Assembly (NCBI RefSeq): GCF_009746125.1
Contig: NZ_CP041352.1
Coordinates: 2,836,436-2,900,435 of the forward strand
DNA: 64,000 bases
Direction of reading: 5' to 3'
From: Casimicrobium huifangae
GTDB taxonomy: Bacteria; Pseudomonadota; Gammaproteobacteria; Burkholderiales; Casimicrobiaceae
In this document: positions 15,740 through 24,731 of the stretch, one piece after another
Numbering within the stretch: the stretch's first letter is position 1
Layout of the letters: every line of letters begins with the position of its first letter
The notes under the pieces: generated by a model
Told to the model about the DNA's origin: nothing
The model's database searches: none
What the model saw: the letters and a program-made list of their open reading frames with translations, nothing else
Translations under genes and position numbers: made by a program

Positions 15740-17305
15740 ATGACTGAATTGCTGAAGAACTTTGTCGCTGGCCAGTGGATCGCCGGCGCCGGCGCGGGAA
15801 CGCTGCTGCGCGACCCGGTGACCGGTGCAGACCTGGTGCGCGTGTCGCGCGACGGACTCGACCTCGCCGCCGCCTTCAACTACGCCCGCAACGAAGGGGG
15901 TGCTGCGCTGCGGGCGATGACCTACGCCACCCGTGCCGCCCGGCTGGCCGACATCGTGAAGGTACTGCAGGCCAACCGCGACGCCTACTACGACGTCGCC
16001 ACCGCCAATTCAGGGACCACGAAAAACGACTCGGCGGTCGACATCGACGGCGCCATCTTCACTATCGGGCAATACGCTCGCTGGGGAGCAGCACTCGGCG
16101 ATCATCACGTGCTGGCAGACGGCGCCTGCATCAAACTGGGCAAGGAGAGCACCTTTGCCAGCCAGCATCTGCTGACGCCCACGCGAGGCGTGGCGCTGTT
16201 CATCAACGCCTTCAACTTCCCGTCCTGGGGCTTGTGGGAGAAAGCGGCTCCCGCCCTGCTCTCCGGCGTGCCGGTCATCGTAAAGCCGGCCACCGCGACG
16301 GCCTGGCTGACGCAGCGCATGGTCGCTGATGTCGTCGCAGCGGGCATCCTTCCGCCCGGTACGCTGTCGGTCATCTGTGGCAGCTCGGCCGGTCTGCTCG
16401 ACCAGTTGCAGCCGTTTGATGTGCTGTCATTCACTGGATCTGCCGATACCGCAGCGGCGATCCGAGCTCACCCTGCCATTGCAGCCCGTTCGGTGCGAGT
16501 TAATATCGAAGCCGACAGCCTGAACTCTGCCTTGCTCCTGCCCGATGCCGCTGCCGACTCTGAAGCGTTTGCCTTGCTGGTGAAGGAAGTCGTTCGCGAG
16601 ATGACCGTGAAGTCTGGCCAGAAGTGCACGGCGATTCGTCGCGTACTGGTGCCAGAACATCTCTACGACGCCGCAGCGCAGGCGATCTCGGCCAGACTAG
16701 CCAAGACCACTGTCGGCAATCCGCGCAACGAGGCAGTGCGCATGGGTTCGTTGGTGAGTCGGGAACATTATCAGTCGGCGGTTGACGGCATTGCCGCGCT
16801 CAGCCAGCAGACATCAGTGCTGCACGATGGCAAGCAGCATGCGCTGGTTGACGCTGATCCGGCAGTCGCCGCCTGCGTTGGGCCAACCCTGCTCGGTACG
16901 CGTGACCCGGACAGCGCAGACGTGGTGCATCGCACCGAAGTACTTGGCCCGGTGTCAACGCTGATGCCCTACCGCAATCTTGACCACGCCCTGACCCTGA
17001 TTCGCCGTGGCGAGGGCTCACTGGTCGCCTCGGTCTACGGCGCCGACCCGGCCACGCTCGCGCAGGCTGGCACCGCGCTGGCAGACAGTCACGGTCGGGT
17101 GCATGTGATTTCACCAGCGGTCGCCGCGACCCACACCGGCCACGGCAACGTGATGCCGCATTCACTGCATGGCGGCCCCGGCCGCGCGGGTGGCGGCGAG
17201 GAGCTGGGCGGCCTGCGCGCGCTGGGCTTCTATCACCGTCGCTCGGCCGTCCAGGCAGACGCTGCGGTGCTGGACGCGATTGCCGCTGCCCCGTTTACCC
17301 TGTAG
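15740..17305 (+). CDS. boxD: 3,4-dehydroadipyl-CoA semialdehyde dehydrogenase BoxD
   Basis: 521 residues, NADP-linked aldehyde dehydrogenase oxidising the BoxC product to 3,4-dehydroadipyl-CoA. Aldehyde-dehydrogenase features: FINAFNFPSWGLWEKAAPALL near 155-175, the nucleotide region SFTGSADTAA, and the catalytic-cysteine block KSGQKCTAIRR (Cys at about 295). The PaaZ/BoxD branch is indicated by the start LLKNFVAGQWIAG. ATG at 15740 is chosen over the adjacent TTG at 15737. It is divergent from boxR, with BoxR-type operator 70 bases upstream, and is followed by bclA after 92 bases. Confidence 0.93.
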   Translation: MTELLKNFVAGQWIAGAGAGTLLRDPVTGADLVRVSRDGLDLAAAFNYARNEGGAALRAMTYATRAARLADIVKVLQANRDAYYDVATANSGTTKNDSAVDIDGAIFTIGQYARWGAALGDHHVLADGACIKLGKESTFASQHLLTPTRGVALFINAFNFPSWGLWEKAAPALLSGVPVIVKPATATAWLTQRMVADVVAAGILPPGTLSVICGSSAGLLDQLQPFDVLSFTGSADTAAAIRAHPAIAARSVRVNIEADSLNSALLLPDAAADSEAFALLVKEVVREMTVKSGQKCTAIRRVLVPEHLYDAAAQAISARLAKTTVGNPRNEAVRMGSLVSREHYQSAVDGIAALSQQTSVLHDGKQHALVDADPAVAACVGPTLLGTRDPDSADVVHRTEVLGPVSTLMPYRNLDHALTLIRRGEGSLVASVYGADPATLAQAGTALADSHGRVHVISPAVAATHTGHGNVMPHSLHGGPGRAGGGEELGGLRALGFYHRRSAVQADAAVLDAIAAAPFTL

Positions 17306-17397
17306 AACTTGTTGCAGGCTGGGCTAGATCGCGACTGGCGAAGACGCAAACACCGCCGCACCAAAGCCGACCGTGGCGACCGAATGAGGAGGACTTG

Positions 17398-18978
17398 ATG
17401 ACCCCGCAAACGCCCACAGCGCCGCCTGAGCGCTTCAACTTTGCACAACATCTGATCGAGCGCAATGCGACACGCGGTGCCAAAGCCGCCTACATTGACG
17501 ACGCAGAGACACTCACTTACGCCGCACTGGCTGACCGTGTGCAACGGTGCGCGGCTGGCCTGCATGCACTCGGCGTGCGCCGCGAGGAGCGGGTGCTGCT
17601 GCTGATGCATGACTGCAATGACTGGCCGGTGAGTTTTCTCGGCGCACTACACGCGGGGATCGTGCCGGTGGCGGTGAACACGCTGCTGACCGTTGATGAG
17701 TACGCCTACATGCTGGAGCACAGCCGCGCGCAGGTGACGCTGGTCTCGGCAGCGCTGCTGCCAACGCTGCGGGCAGCGATGGCCAAGGCGCAACATGAGA
17801 TCAGGACGATCATCGTGTCCCGGGGGAGCGAGCATGCGGCCGATGAAATCCCATTCCGCCAGTTCGTCGACAGCCACATCGCCGCCGTAGCCGCTGCCAC
17901 CACGCATCGTGACGACATCGGCTTCTGGCTTTACTCGTCCGGGTCCACCGGGCGCCCAAAGGGCACCGCACACACGCACGCCAACCTGTACTGGACGGCC
18001 GAGCTGTACGCGGCGCCCGTACTCGGTCTCAGCGACGGCGATGTCTGCTTCTCGGCAGCCAAGCTGTTCTTCGCCTACGGCCTTGGCAACGCGCTGTCGT
18101 TTCCGCTGTCGGTGGGTGCGACGGTGGTGCTGATGGCCGAGCGACCGACACCAGACGCCTGCTTCAAACGCTTCACAGAACGACAGCCTACGGTTTTCTT
18201 TGGCGCTCCAACCGGCTACGCCGGCATGCTTGCCGCGCCGGGTCTGCCGGCGCGCGCCGACGTCGCACTTCGCATGTGCTCGTCAGCCGGTGAAGCGCTG
18301 CCGCGCGAGATTGGCGAGAAGTGGACCGCGCACTTCGGTTGCGAAATCATTGACGGCATTGGCTCCACGGAGATGTTGCACATCTTCCTCTCCAACCGCC
18401 CCGGCGACGTGCGCTATGGCACCACTGGCAAGGCGGTGCCCGGCTACGTAGTCGAACTGCGCGACGAAACCGGCCATGTGCTCACCGGCAGCGAGGAAGT
18501 GGGGGATCTCTACATCAGCGGCCCATCGTCGGCGCTGATGTACTGGAACAACCGCGAAAAATCGAACGACACCTTCCGTGGCGCCTGGACCAAGAGCGGT
18601 GACAAATACTTCCGCGATGCCGATGGCTACTACGTCTACGCGGGTCGCAGCGACGACATGCTCAAGGTAAGCGGGCAATACGTGTCGCCGTTCGAAGTGG
18701 AGTCCACCCTGATGCAGCACCCGGCGGTGCTCGAGTCGGCCGTGATCGGCGTCGATGACGAGAACGGCCTCACCCGCGCCAAGGCCTTCGTCGTGCTCAA
18801 GGACAAGAGCCTCGGCAGCGATGCGCTGTCGCTGGAATTGCAGACCTTCGTGAAAGCGAAACTCGCACCCTACAAGTACCCGCGCCAGGTCGAGTTTCTC
18901 GCCGAGCTGCCCAAAACGGCCACCGGCAAGATTCAGCGCTTCAAGCTGCGTGATCTCGAAAAGTCGCGCATCCAATGA
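17398..18978 (+). CDS. bclA: Benzoate-CoA ligase
   Basis: 526 residues, AMP-forming acyl-CoA synthetase that activates benzoate with ATP and CoA. Seen: phosphate-binding loop YSSGSTGRPKGTAHTH (179-194), the benzoate-ligase-typical KLFFAYGLGNALSFPL, the adenylate motif YAGRSDDMLKVSGQYVSP and the C-terminal catalytic lysine in PKTATGKIQRF. A strong Shine-Dalgarno AGGAGG (17387-17392) is five bases before the ATG and too close to an in-frame TTG at 17395, so the ATG is the start. The stop overlaps the next gene (ATGA, 18975-18978). Confidence 0.94.
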   Translation: MTPQTPTAPPERFNFAQHLIERNATRGAKAAYIDDAETLTYAALADRVQRCAAGLHALGVRREERVLLLMHDCNDWPVSFLGALHAGIVPVAVNTLLTVDEYAYMLEHSRAQVTLVSAALLPTLRAAMAKAQHEIRTIIVSRGSEHAADEIPFRQFVDSHIAAVAAATTHRDDIGFWLYSSGSTGRPKGTAHTHANLYWTAELYAAPVLGLSDGDVCFSAAKLFFAYGLGNALSFPLSVGATVVLMAERPTPDACFKRFTERQPTVFFGAPTGYAGMLAAPGLPARADVALRMCSSAGEALPREIGEKWTAHFGCEIIDGIGSTEMLHIFLSNRPGDVRYGTTGKAVPGYVVELRDETGHVLTGSEEVGDLYISGPSSALMYWNNREKSNDTFRGAWTKSGDKYFRDADGYYVYAGRSDDMLKVSGQYVSPFEVESTLMQHPAVLESAVIGVDDENGLTRAKAFVVLKDKSLGSDALSLELQTFVKAKLAPYKYPRQVEFLAELPKTATGKIQRFKLRDLEKSRIQ

Positions 18979-19772
18979 CGAATGTTGTAGCACTCGGCAA
19001 CACGGGCTCGCCGCCGCTGCAAATCGAATACCAATGGGTCGGTACGGCTGATGACGCTGCGCCGCTGATTGTCTTCCTGCACGAGGGCCTCGGCTCGGTG
19101 GCGATGTGGCGGGACTTCCCTGCCCGCTTGTGTGAAGCGGCGGGCGCCCGGGGCCTCGTCTACTCTCGCCCGGGCTATGGCCGCTCGACGCCACGCCCGC
19201 ACGGCGAGAAGTGGGGCGTGGACTTCATGCACTTGCAGGCTCGCGAGGTGCTGCCCGCGCTGCTCACTGCGCTCGGCATCAATGCGGCAACCGACAAACC
19301 CTGGCTGTTCGGCCATAGCGACGGCGGCTCCATCGCGCTGATTCATGCGGCGCTCTTCCCGGATCGCGTCGCGGGCGTCATCGTCGCCGCGCCGCATATC
19401 TTTGTCGAAGACATATCCGTCACCAGCATCGCGAAGACACGTGAGGTCTATCTGGCGACAGACCTGCGCAGCAAGCTCGCCCGCTATCACGACGATGTCG
19501 ATTCCGCCTTCTGGGGCTGGAACGACATCTGGCTGGACCCGGCCTTCCGTACGTGGAACATCGAGGCGCTGCTGCCGAAGATCAGCTGCCCTGTGCTCGC
19601 GATTCAGGGTGTGGACGATGAGTACGGCACCATGTCGCAGATCGACGGCATTGCGAAGCAGGTGCCACAGGCACACTTGCTGAAGCTGGAGAATTGTGGC
19701 CACTCACCGCATCGGGATCAGGCGGACGCCGTGATTGATGCGGTTAAGACATTCGTTGCGTCGCCCCGGTAG
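18975..19772 (+). CDS. Alpha/beta hydrolase of the box cluster
   Basis: 265 residues with an alpha/beta-hydrolase fold: oxyanion region FLHEGLGS, nucleophile elbow FGHSDGGS (Ser115), acid in AIQGVDDEYG and histidine in ENCGHSPHRD. The four-base overlap with the benzoate-CoA ligase indicates translational coupling. A hydrolase of this kind recurs in box clusters, where it was described as a putative lactone hydrolase; a repair role on epoxide or lactone side products, or as a thioesterase, is inference. The stop codon TAG (19770-19772) is part of a REP-like arm. Confidence 0.85.
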   Translation: MTNVVALGNTGSPPLQIEYQWVGTADDAAPLIVFLHEGLGSVAMWRDFPARLCEAAGARGLVYSRPGYGRSTPRPHGEKWGVDFMHLQAREVLPALLTALGINAATDKPWLFGHSDGGSIALIHAALFPDRVAGVIVAAPHIFVEDISVTSIAKTREVYLATDLRSKLARYHDDVDSAFWGWNDIWLDPAFRTWNIEALLPKISCPVLAIQGVDDEYGTMSQIDGIAKQVPQAHLLKLENCGHSPHRDQADAVIDAVKTFVASPR

Positions 19773-19799
19773 CCGCGATGACGTGAAACGGAATCGAGG
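19769..19799 (+). repeat. Single degenerate REP-like arm at gene end
   Basis: The stretch starting GTAGCCGCGATGACG and ending GGAATCGAGG matches one arm of the pairs at 9577 and 46527. The following bases (GCATTTGTTCATCGAACC) resemble the loop of the 46527 copy, but the second arm is eroded. Its GTAG supplies the stop codon of the preceding hydrolase gene. Confidence 0.5.
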
Positions 19800-19861
19800 C
19801 ATTTGTTCATCGAACCAGCGCCCAATTTGACGCCGCATCGATGCATCCAGTCGCCCCACTC

Positions 19862-20506
19862 TCACTCCACCCGCCAGCGCGGCAATGTCCAGTCCAGGCG
19901 GATGGCCAGCAGACGTAGCACGGTGGCCAGCAACCCGCCGACGGCCAGTGCAAGCGTCGGCATCTGCGCCATACGGTCGATGGCAACGACGACCCAGCCA
20001 CCAACGAACGCGCAAACAGCGTACGGGCGGTGATCACGGAAGGCAGAGGGAATTTCGTTGCACACGATGTCGCGCAATACGCCGCCGAACGCGGCCGTCA
20101 TGACACCCATCAGCACCGCGATCAGGCCCGGCATCTGGGCATCCAGCGCGATCTGGGTGCCGCTGGCAGCGAACAGACCCAGACCCAGTGCATCGGGCCA
20201 CTGCATCGCCCGTTCAGTAACGCGAAAATGACGCGCCCGCAGCATCAGCATCGCCGCCGCACAGAGCGTGAGCAGCGCCCACACGTACCACTGATTTGCC
20301 ACCCAGAAGAAAGGCCGCCGGTCGAGCAGCACGTCGCGCAGGGTGCCGCCACCAAACGCAGCAAGGAACGCGACCACCGCAATGCCCACGGCATCCAGCC
20401 GCTTGCGTGCCGCCTCGATGACGCCGGACAGCGCAAAGGCAGCCGTTGCGGCGATTTCGATGATGGTTTGCGCGGTAGAGAGCGTTTGTGTGACGAGCGG
20501 GTTCAT
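19862..20506 (-). CDS. TRIC-type cation channel family membrane protein (UPF0126)
   Basis: 214 residues from the ATG at 20506 (a longer form from 20524 or 20554 is possible). About seven hydrophobic segments with two repeated glycine motifs, FGGGTLRDVL and FGGVLRDIV, which in prokaryotic TRIC proteins line the symmetrical pore. The family forms trimeric inner-membrane monovalent-cation channels; a physiological role here is not known. Convergent with the box hydrolase, divergent from the binding protein at 20642. Confidence 0.88.
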   Translation of the reverse strand: MNPLVTQTLSTAQTIIEIAATAAFALSGVIEAARKRLDAVGIAVVAFLAAFGGGTLRDVLLDRRPFFWVANQWYVWALLTLCAAAMLMLRARHFRVTERAMQWPDALGLGLFAASGTQIALDAQMPGLIAVLMGVMTAAFGGVLRDIVCNEIPSAFRDHRPYAVCAFVGGWVVVAIDRMAQMPTLALAVGGLLATVLRLLAIRLDWTLPRWRVE

Positions 20507-20641
20507 GTGCTGATTTTCGTGCATTGATCCGCCCGCAGCCAGAAGCGGCATCACCGCTACCGCCCTGTGGACTGCTTGCCGCGATCAGGCGGCTCGTCCA
20601 TCAAATAGACTGCGGGGCTGAAGCAAAGTCATCGCAAAGAC

Positions 20642-22450
20642 ATGAACAACAGGATTTTCCGGAGATCGTGCGCCGCCTGCATCGCGCTGGCCTTCACGGT
20701 GCTGACGCCACTGGCGCAAGCAGCCGATCAGGCCAAGGTGTTGCGGCTCTCTACCTCCACCGCCGAGACCAGCTACGACAACGCGTTTGCCTCGGACGAA
20801 AGCTCGCAGACCATCACCGAGCGCATCAATGAGCCGATGCTGGAGTATCACTATCTGGCACGCCCGGCGAAACTGGTGCCACGCACGCTGGAGGCGCTGC
20901 CGGCGATCAGCGACAACGGCGCCACCTTTCTCTGCAAGTTACAGAAGGGCGTCTTCTTCGCCGATGACACAGCGTTCCAGGGCAAGCCACGCGAGTTGAC
21001 CGCCGCAGATTACGCTTATTCGTTGAAGCGCTTGCTGGACCCGGCGGTGAAGTCGCCCTGGCTGTTCCTTGTCGAAGGCAAGATCATCGGCGGGGACGAG
21101 GCGCGTGCCGCTGCTGCCAAAACTGGCAAGTTCGACTACGACACGCCGATGCCCGGCTTTGAAGTGGTGGACCGCTACACGCTGCGCATCCGGCTGAAGG
21201 CGCCGGACTACAACTTCGCGTATCTGCTCGCGATGCCCGCCACCGGCGCGTCGGCGCGCGAGGCGGTCGAACGGTACGGACTTGACTACGGCAGCAGCCC
21301 GGTCGGCACCGGCGCCTATCAACTGCTGCGAAGCGAGTACAAACGCGCCAGCAAGACCGTGCTGGTGAAAAACCCGAACTACCGCAAGCGCGTCTGGGAC
21401 TGGGCATCGGACGCTGCCGAGGATCAGGCCATGGTCAAAGCGATGCGGGGCAAGGCGGTCCCGTCAATTGACCGCATTGAGGTGTATCCGATTGAAGAAG
21501 GCCAGGCGTCATGGCTCGCCTTTCTGTCGGGTCAGCATGACTATCTGCCCATCCTGCCGGCGTCGGTGTCCAACGTCGCCAAGAGCGAAGGCAAGCTGAA
21601 ACCTGAGTACGCCCAGCAGGGCATTCGGCTGTTCCCGCGCATGAAGCCGAACGTCTGGTACACGATGTTCAACATGAACGACCCGATTACCGGTGGCTAC
21701 ACCCGGGAGAAGATCGCTTTGCGACGCGCGATCTCACTGGGGTACCCGCTCGACGAGCAGATCCGCGTGGTGTTCCAGGGTGACGGGCTGGCTGGCAAGG
21801 GCATCGTGCCGCCGGGCGTGGTCGGCCACGACGACAAGCGGCCGCGCGCCCATGTCTACGACCCGGCACTGGCGAAGGCCCTGCTCGACCGCTTCGGCTA
21901 CAAGGACCGCGATGGCGACGGCTATCGCGAAATGCCGGACGGCTCACCGCTGATCATCCCTTACGTCGCGCGCACTTCAGGCATTGAGCGGCAGCTCGCC
22001 GAACTGTGGAAGAAGTCGATGGACGCCATCGGCATCCGCCTCGCCATCGAAACGATGAAGACACCCGACATGCGCAAGGCAGCGCGACAGGGCCAGGGCA
22101 AGATGACGCGCGAGGGCTGGAACGCCGATTACCCTGACGCTGAAAATTTCTTTCAGATGCTGATCAGCGCCACGGCGCAGCCGGGCGGCGAAAACTATGC
22201 GCGCTTCCAGTTCAAGGACATGGATGAGCGCTACGAAAAGATTCACGCCATGCCGGGCAGCCCGGCGCGGCTGCAGCTCATCAACCAGATGGAAGACATC
22301 GTCAAGTTCTACGCGCCGTGGATCGCGCCGTGGCATGACGTGCAGTACTACCTGGAGCAGCCGTGGGTGATGGGCTACAAGCAACACCCGATCGGGCACG
22401 ACGCGTGGGAATTCATGGACATCGATACCGCGAAACTGCCGAAGCGGTAA
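20642..22450 (+). CDS. ABC transporter substrate-binding protein, oligopeptide/SBP_bac_5 family
   Basis: 602 residues. Signal peptide (MNNRIFRRSCAACIALAFTVL..AQAA) then a large family-5 binding-protein fold: an early DESSQTITERINEPMLEYH segment, FLCKLQKGVFFADD, DYAYSLKRLLDP, and a C-terminal WNADYPDAENFFQML stretch with aromatic residues. Such proteins carry peptides or other hydrophobic ligands to an ABC permease. No permease or ATPase genes are adjacent, so this is an isolated gene. The ligand cannot be told from sequence. Confidence 0.88.
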   Translation: MNNRIFRRSCAACIALAFTVLTPLAQAADQAKVLRLSTSTAETSYDNAFASDESSQTITERINEPMLEYHYLARPAKLVPRTLEALPAISDNGATFLCKLQKGVFFADDTAFQGKPRELTAADYAYSLKRLLDPAVKSPWLFLVEGKIIGGDEARAAAAKTGKFDYDTPMPGFEVVDRYTLRIRLKAPDYNFAYLLAMPATGASAREAVERYGLDYGSSPVGTGAYQLLRSEYKRASKTVLVKNPNYRKRVWDWASDAAEDQAMVKAMRGKAVPSIDRIEVYPIEEGQASWLAFLSGQHDYLPILPASVSNVAKSEGKLKPEYAQQGIRLFPRMKPNVWYTMFNMNDPITGGYTREKIALRRAISLGYPLDEQIRVVFQGDGLAGKGIVPPGVVGHDDKRPRAHVYDPALAKALLDRFGYKDRDGDGYREMPDGSPLIIPYVARTSGIERQLAELWKKSMDAIGIRLAIETMKTPDMRKAARQGQGKMTREGWNADYPDAENFFQMLISATAQPGGENYARFQFKDMDERYEKIHAMPGSPARLQLINQMEDIVKFYAPWIAPWHDVQYYLEQPWVMGYKQHPIGHDAWEFMDIDTAKLPKR

Positions 22451-22457
22451 GCAGTAA

Positions 22458-22501
22458 GGCCGCCGCCGCTTCGCGCCACGAATGCCGCGCCGACGGCGGC
22501 C
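22458..22501. terminator. GC-rich inverted repeat between convergent genes
   Basis: GGCCGCCG (22458-22465) pairs with CGGCGGCC (22494-22501), enclosing a 28-base loop. It lies between the convergent stops of the binding-protein gene and the EamA gene. It has no adjacent U-run, so bidirectional termination is possible but unproven. Confidence 0.3.
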
Positions 22502-22505
22502 ACGC

Positions 22506-23450
22506 TCAATCGATGACGGGTGCCGCCTCTGCCGGGCGCCGGCTGCCGGAGAACTGCGCGATGGCCACGCCGCCCAGCGTGACCGCAGCCCCCACCAGCT
22601 TGGTGCCGGTGTAGTGCTCGCCTGCCCACGCCCAGGCGACGAGCCCGGCGACGGGCGGCATCAGGTACATCAGCGGTGCGGTGCGCGCCACGCCACGGAT
22701 ACTGTTGACCCAGCCCCAGACCAGCCAACCCATGAAGGCGGAGATGGTGACCGCCCAGAGCATCGCCACAAACACGCTGACCGGCACCTGTGACCATTGC
22801 ACGGCGAGCCCGGCTGGCAGCGAAAACAGCACTACCGGCACGCTGCCGATGATGGTCGCGTAGGTCATGGTGACGATACCGCCCAGCCGCTCAATCATCG
22901 GCTTGGCAGCGACGGTGTAATACGAGAAGAAGCTCGCCGCCACCAGCAGGAACAGATCGCCGCCGGAAGCCTTCCAGTTGCCTGCCAGCAGTTTGTCGGA
23001 GAGAAACACCAGTACGCCGCCGAAGGCGATGGCGACACCCACGATCTGCGCCCGCTGCAGGCGCTCCACACCCATCCAGCGCAGGATCAGCAGCGTAAAG
23101 ATAGGCCCGCAGGCGAGGATCAGCGAGCTGGAGAAGGCGGTCGACCAGTGAATGCCATAAGTCACCATGCCGACGTGCAGGAAGTGCCCGGCAATGCCCA
23201 GCCGCGCCAGCACCCAGAAGTCGGCGCGCGTCACTCGCGGCCATCGCGTGCCGAAGCGCCAGAACAGCAAGCCGACCGCGCAAAGCGGCATGATCAGATA
23301 GCGCGCGAACAGGAAGCCGCCGGGGCCGGTAGCGCTATAGACGTACTTTTGCACGGTGAAATTGACGCCCCAGATCACGATGAGCGTCAGCGCGGCAGCG
23401 AGGGCGAGTCCAGCGCGGTGATCGGAGGCGCCGGGACGTTGGGATTGCAT
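22506..23450 (-). CDS. EamA/DMT-family transporter
   Basis: 314 residues with about ten hydrophobic helices in two EamA halves (first half from LALAAALTLIVIWGVNFTVQ, second from ASFFSYYTVAAKPM). Members export amino acids, metabolites or drugs across the inner membrane by antiport. The ATG at 23450 is preferred to an upstream in-frame codon at 23492, because the extension is polar and not conserved in character. The 316 bases from its start to tRNA-His contain dispersed repeat copy C and the tRNA terminator; I see no gene there. Confidence 0.85.
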   Translation of the reverse strand: MQSQRPGASDHRAGLALAAALTLIVIWGVNFTVQKYVYSATGPGGFLFARYLIMPLCAVGLLFWRFGTRWPRVTRADFWVLARLGIAGHFLHVGMVTYGIHWSTAFSSSLILACGPIFTLLILRWMGVERLQRAQIVGVAIAFGGVLVFLSDKLLAGNWKASGGDLFLLVAASFFSYYTVAAKPMIERLGGIVTMTYATIIGSVPVVLFSLPAGLAVQWSQVPVSVFVAMLWAVTISAFMGWLVWGWVNSIRGVARTAPLMYLMPPVAGLVAWAWAGEHYTGTKLVGAAVTLGGVAIAQFSGSRRPAEAAPVID

Positions 23451-23588
23451 TGGCGCCGATTCTAGGAAACCGATGCCGACCCGTCGGCCCATCGTTGCGG
23501 CTTATGTGGACATACGTGCAAAAACTTCGGACTGGTCGGTGATAGCCGCCAACCGTCGTTCGAGCGGCAACAGCCCAAATTGCTGCCG

Positions 23589-23714
23589 CCAGCATCTTTT
23601 GTCAGAAATGCCCACCGAATAAGGGCTCCCAGCGCATTTTCTCCAAAACTCGACTTTTTGCATTTTCGCAGTCTATGCCGCATTCGTATGCGGATTTTCA
23701 TACAAAGATACTGG
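23589..23714 (+). repeat. Dispersed ~120-bp imperfect palindrome, copy C
   Basis: 126 bases. Outer arms CCAGCATCTTTTGTC (23589) and CAAAGATACTGG (to 23714) are inverted copies; the left inner arm is AATAAGGGCT (from 23618) and the core is CTCGACTTTTTG (23649-23660). The left flank (GAAATGCCCACCGAATAAGG) is close to that of copy E (AAACGACCACCGGATAAGG). A local hairpin CCGCATTCGTATGCGG lies in its right part. It is in the gap between eamA and tRNA-His. Confidence 0.6.
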
Positions 23715-23733
23715 TGCTGAAAGTCTACAAAAG

Positions 23734-23760
23734 CAAAAGCCCCGCATTGCGGGGCTTTTG
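23734..23760 (-). terminator. Rho-independent terminator of the tRNA cluster
   Basis: A 12-base perfect stem CAAAAGCCCCGC / GCGGGGCTTTTG with a three-base loop lies six bases after the CCA end of tRNA-His. Read on the minus strand it ends in CTTTTG followed by another CTTTTG, a suitable U-rich tail. Confidence 0.9.
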
Positions 23761-23766
23761 GGGTAG

Positions 23767-23842
23767 TGGGGCGGCCGATGGGGTTCGAACCCACGACAAC
23801 TGGAATCACAATCCAGGACTCTACCGCTGAGCTACGGCCGCC
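23767..23842 (-). tRNA. tRNA-His (anticodon GTG)
   Basis: 76 bases including encoded CCA. The acceptor stem pairs 23835-23841 with 23771-23777, and the extra 5' G (complement of 23842) opposite C73 is the histidine-specific G-1. Anticodon GTG lies in the loop TTGTGAT, and the T loop GGTTCGAACC is standard. Last gene of a Pro-Arg-His cluster. Confidence 0.97.
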
Positions 23843-23877
23843 ATTGAAATCGGTACTGCACTGCTCATCAAACGCTC

Positions 23878-23954
<77 letters not shown>

Positions 23955-24040
23955 CCTGTGTGACGTACATCGGAGCGTACATCGGGCACTGCCTGACTGG
24001 ACAGCACACAAATTCGAGCACTGGCTTGCGCGTCATGCTT

Positions 24041-24117
24041 TGGTCGGGGCGAAAGGATTCGAACCTTCGACATCTTGCTCCCAAAGCAAGCGCGCTACCG
24101 GGCTGCGCTACGCCCCG
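24041..24117 (-). tRNA. tRNA-Pro (anticodon TGG)
   Basis: 77 bases with encoded CCA. Acceptor CGGGGCG (24117-24111) pairs with CGCCCCG; the anticodon loop TTTGGGA reads TGG; the T arm is AGGTTCGAATCCT. First gene of the Pro-Arg-His cluster, just downstream of a TATAAT element. Confidence 0.97.
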
Positions 24118-24126
24118 AAGCTGTCG

Positions 24127-24132
24127 ATTATA
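24127..24132 (-). promoter_or_regulatory. -10 element of the tRNA-Pro-Arg-His promoter
   Basis: A perfect TATAAT on the minus strand ends ten bases before the tRNA-Pro 5' end, which would give a very short leader. No good -35 is seen at 17 bases. A palindrome CCGATATCGG lies just upstream. Confidence 0.5.
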
Positions 24133-24198
24133 GCCCGATATCGGGGCGACCTGCTGAAAGCGGTGCCCCTTGTGTGCCGTGCGTGCCGTGACCGGCAC

Positions 24199-24630
24199 TC
24201 AGTTCTGGATCGGGTTGCCGGCTGCGTAGGAGACGAAGCCTTCGTTGCGGAAGTTGAAATACATGCTGGCCTCGATCGGCACCGCGACACCGTTGCAGCG
24301 TGCAGCCTTGAATGTCCAGTACTGCAGCGACTGCTCGGCCGCCTGCACGAAGGCGGCATCATTGGTCTGCGCCGACACCAGCCCAGCATAGCTACCGTCC
24401 GGTCCGATGGTGAAAGTAACGCGCGCCATGCCCTCCCGCTTGCGCGCGTCGTACGGCAGGCTGACCTTGACGCGGCGATCCGGTAGCGGTGCCACCCACT
24501 CGCCACAACTGCTCGGCGCAGTTGATTCGAGCGTGCGGTGACGGGCGGGGAAGTTGGTTTCGTCGGCAAAAGCGGCTCCCGCAGCGCTGACGGACAAGGC
24601 GGCGGTCGCGACAAGAAGCAATCGTTTCAT
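24199..24630 (-). CDS. Secreted TonB C-terminal-domain-like protein
   Basis: 143 residues: a signal peptide (MKRLLLVATAALSVSAAGAAFA) then a short domain resembling the TonB C-terminal fold (KREGMARVTFTIGPDGSYAGL, then SLQYWTFKAARCNG, ending YFNFRNEG). Periplasmic proteins of this kind lack the TonB membrane anchor, so true energy transduction is doubtful. The open frame runs far upstream on the minus strand, but the signal peptide fixes the start at 24630. A related C-terminal region occurs in the Sel1 protein at 36875. Confidence 0.75.
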   Translation of the reverse strand: MKRLLLVATAALSVSAAGAAFADETNFPARHRTLESTAPSSCGEWVAPLPDRRVKVSLPYDARKREGMARVTFTIGPDGSYAGLVSAQTNDAAFVQAAEQSLQYWTFKAARCNGVAVPIEASMYFNFRNEGFVSYAAGNPIQN

Positions 24631-24731
24631 GAAGCCTCCAGATGAGTATGGACAAATCAAAGCCTCGACGGCAAGACGCAACTTACTCTTTTGTGCGCCG
24701 CTTGGCAATCGCGCCCTGCTCCGCGCCGATC

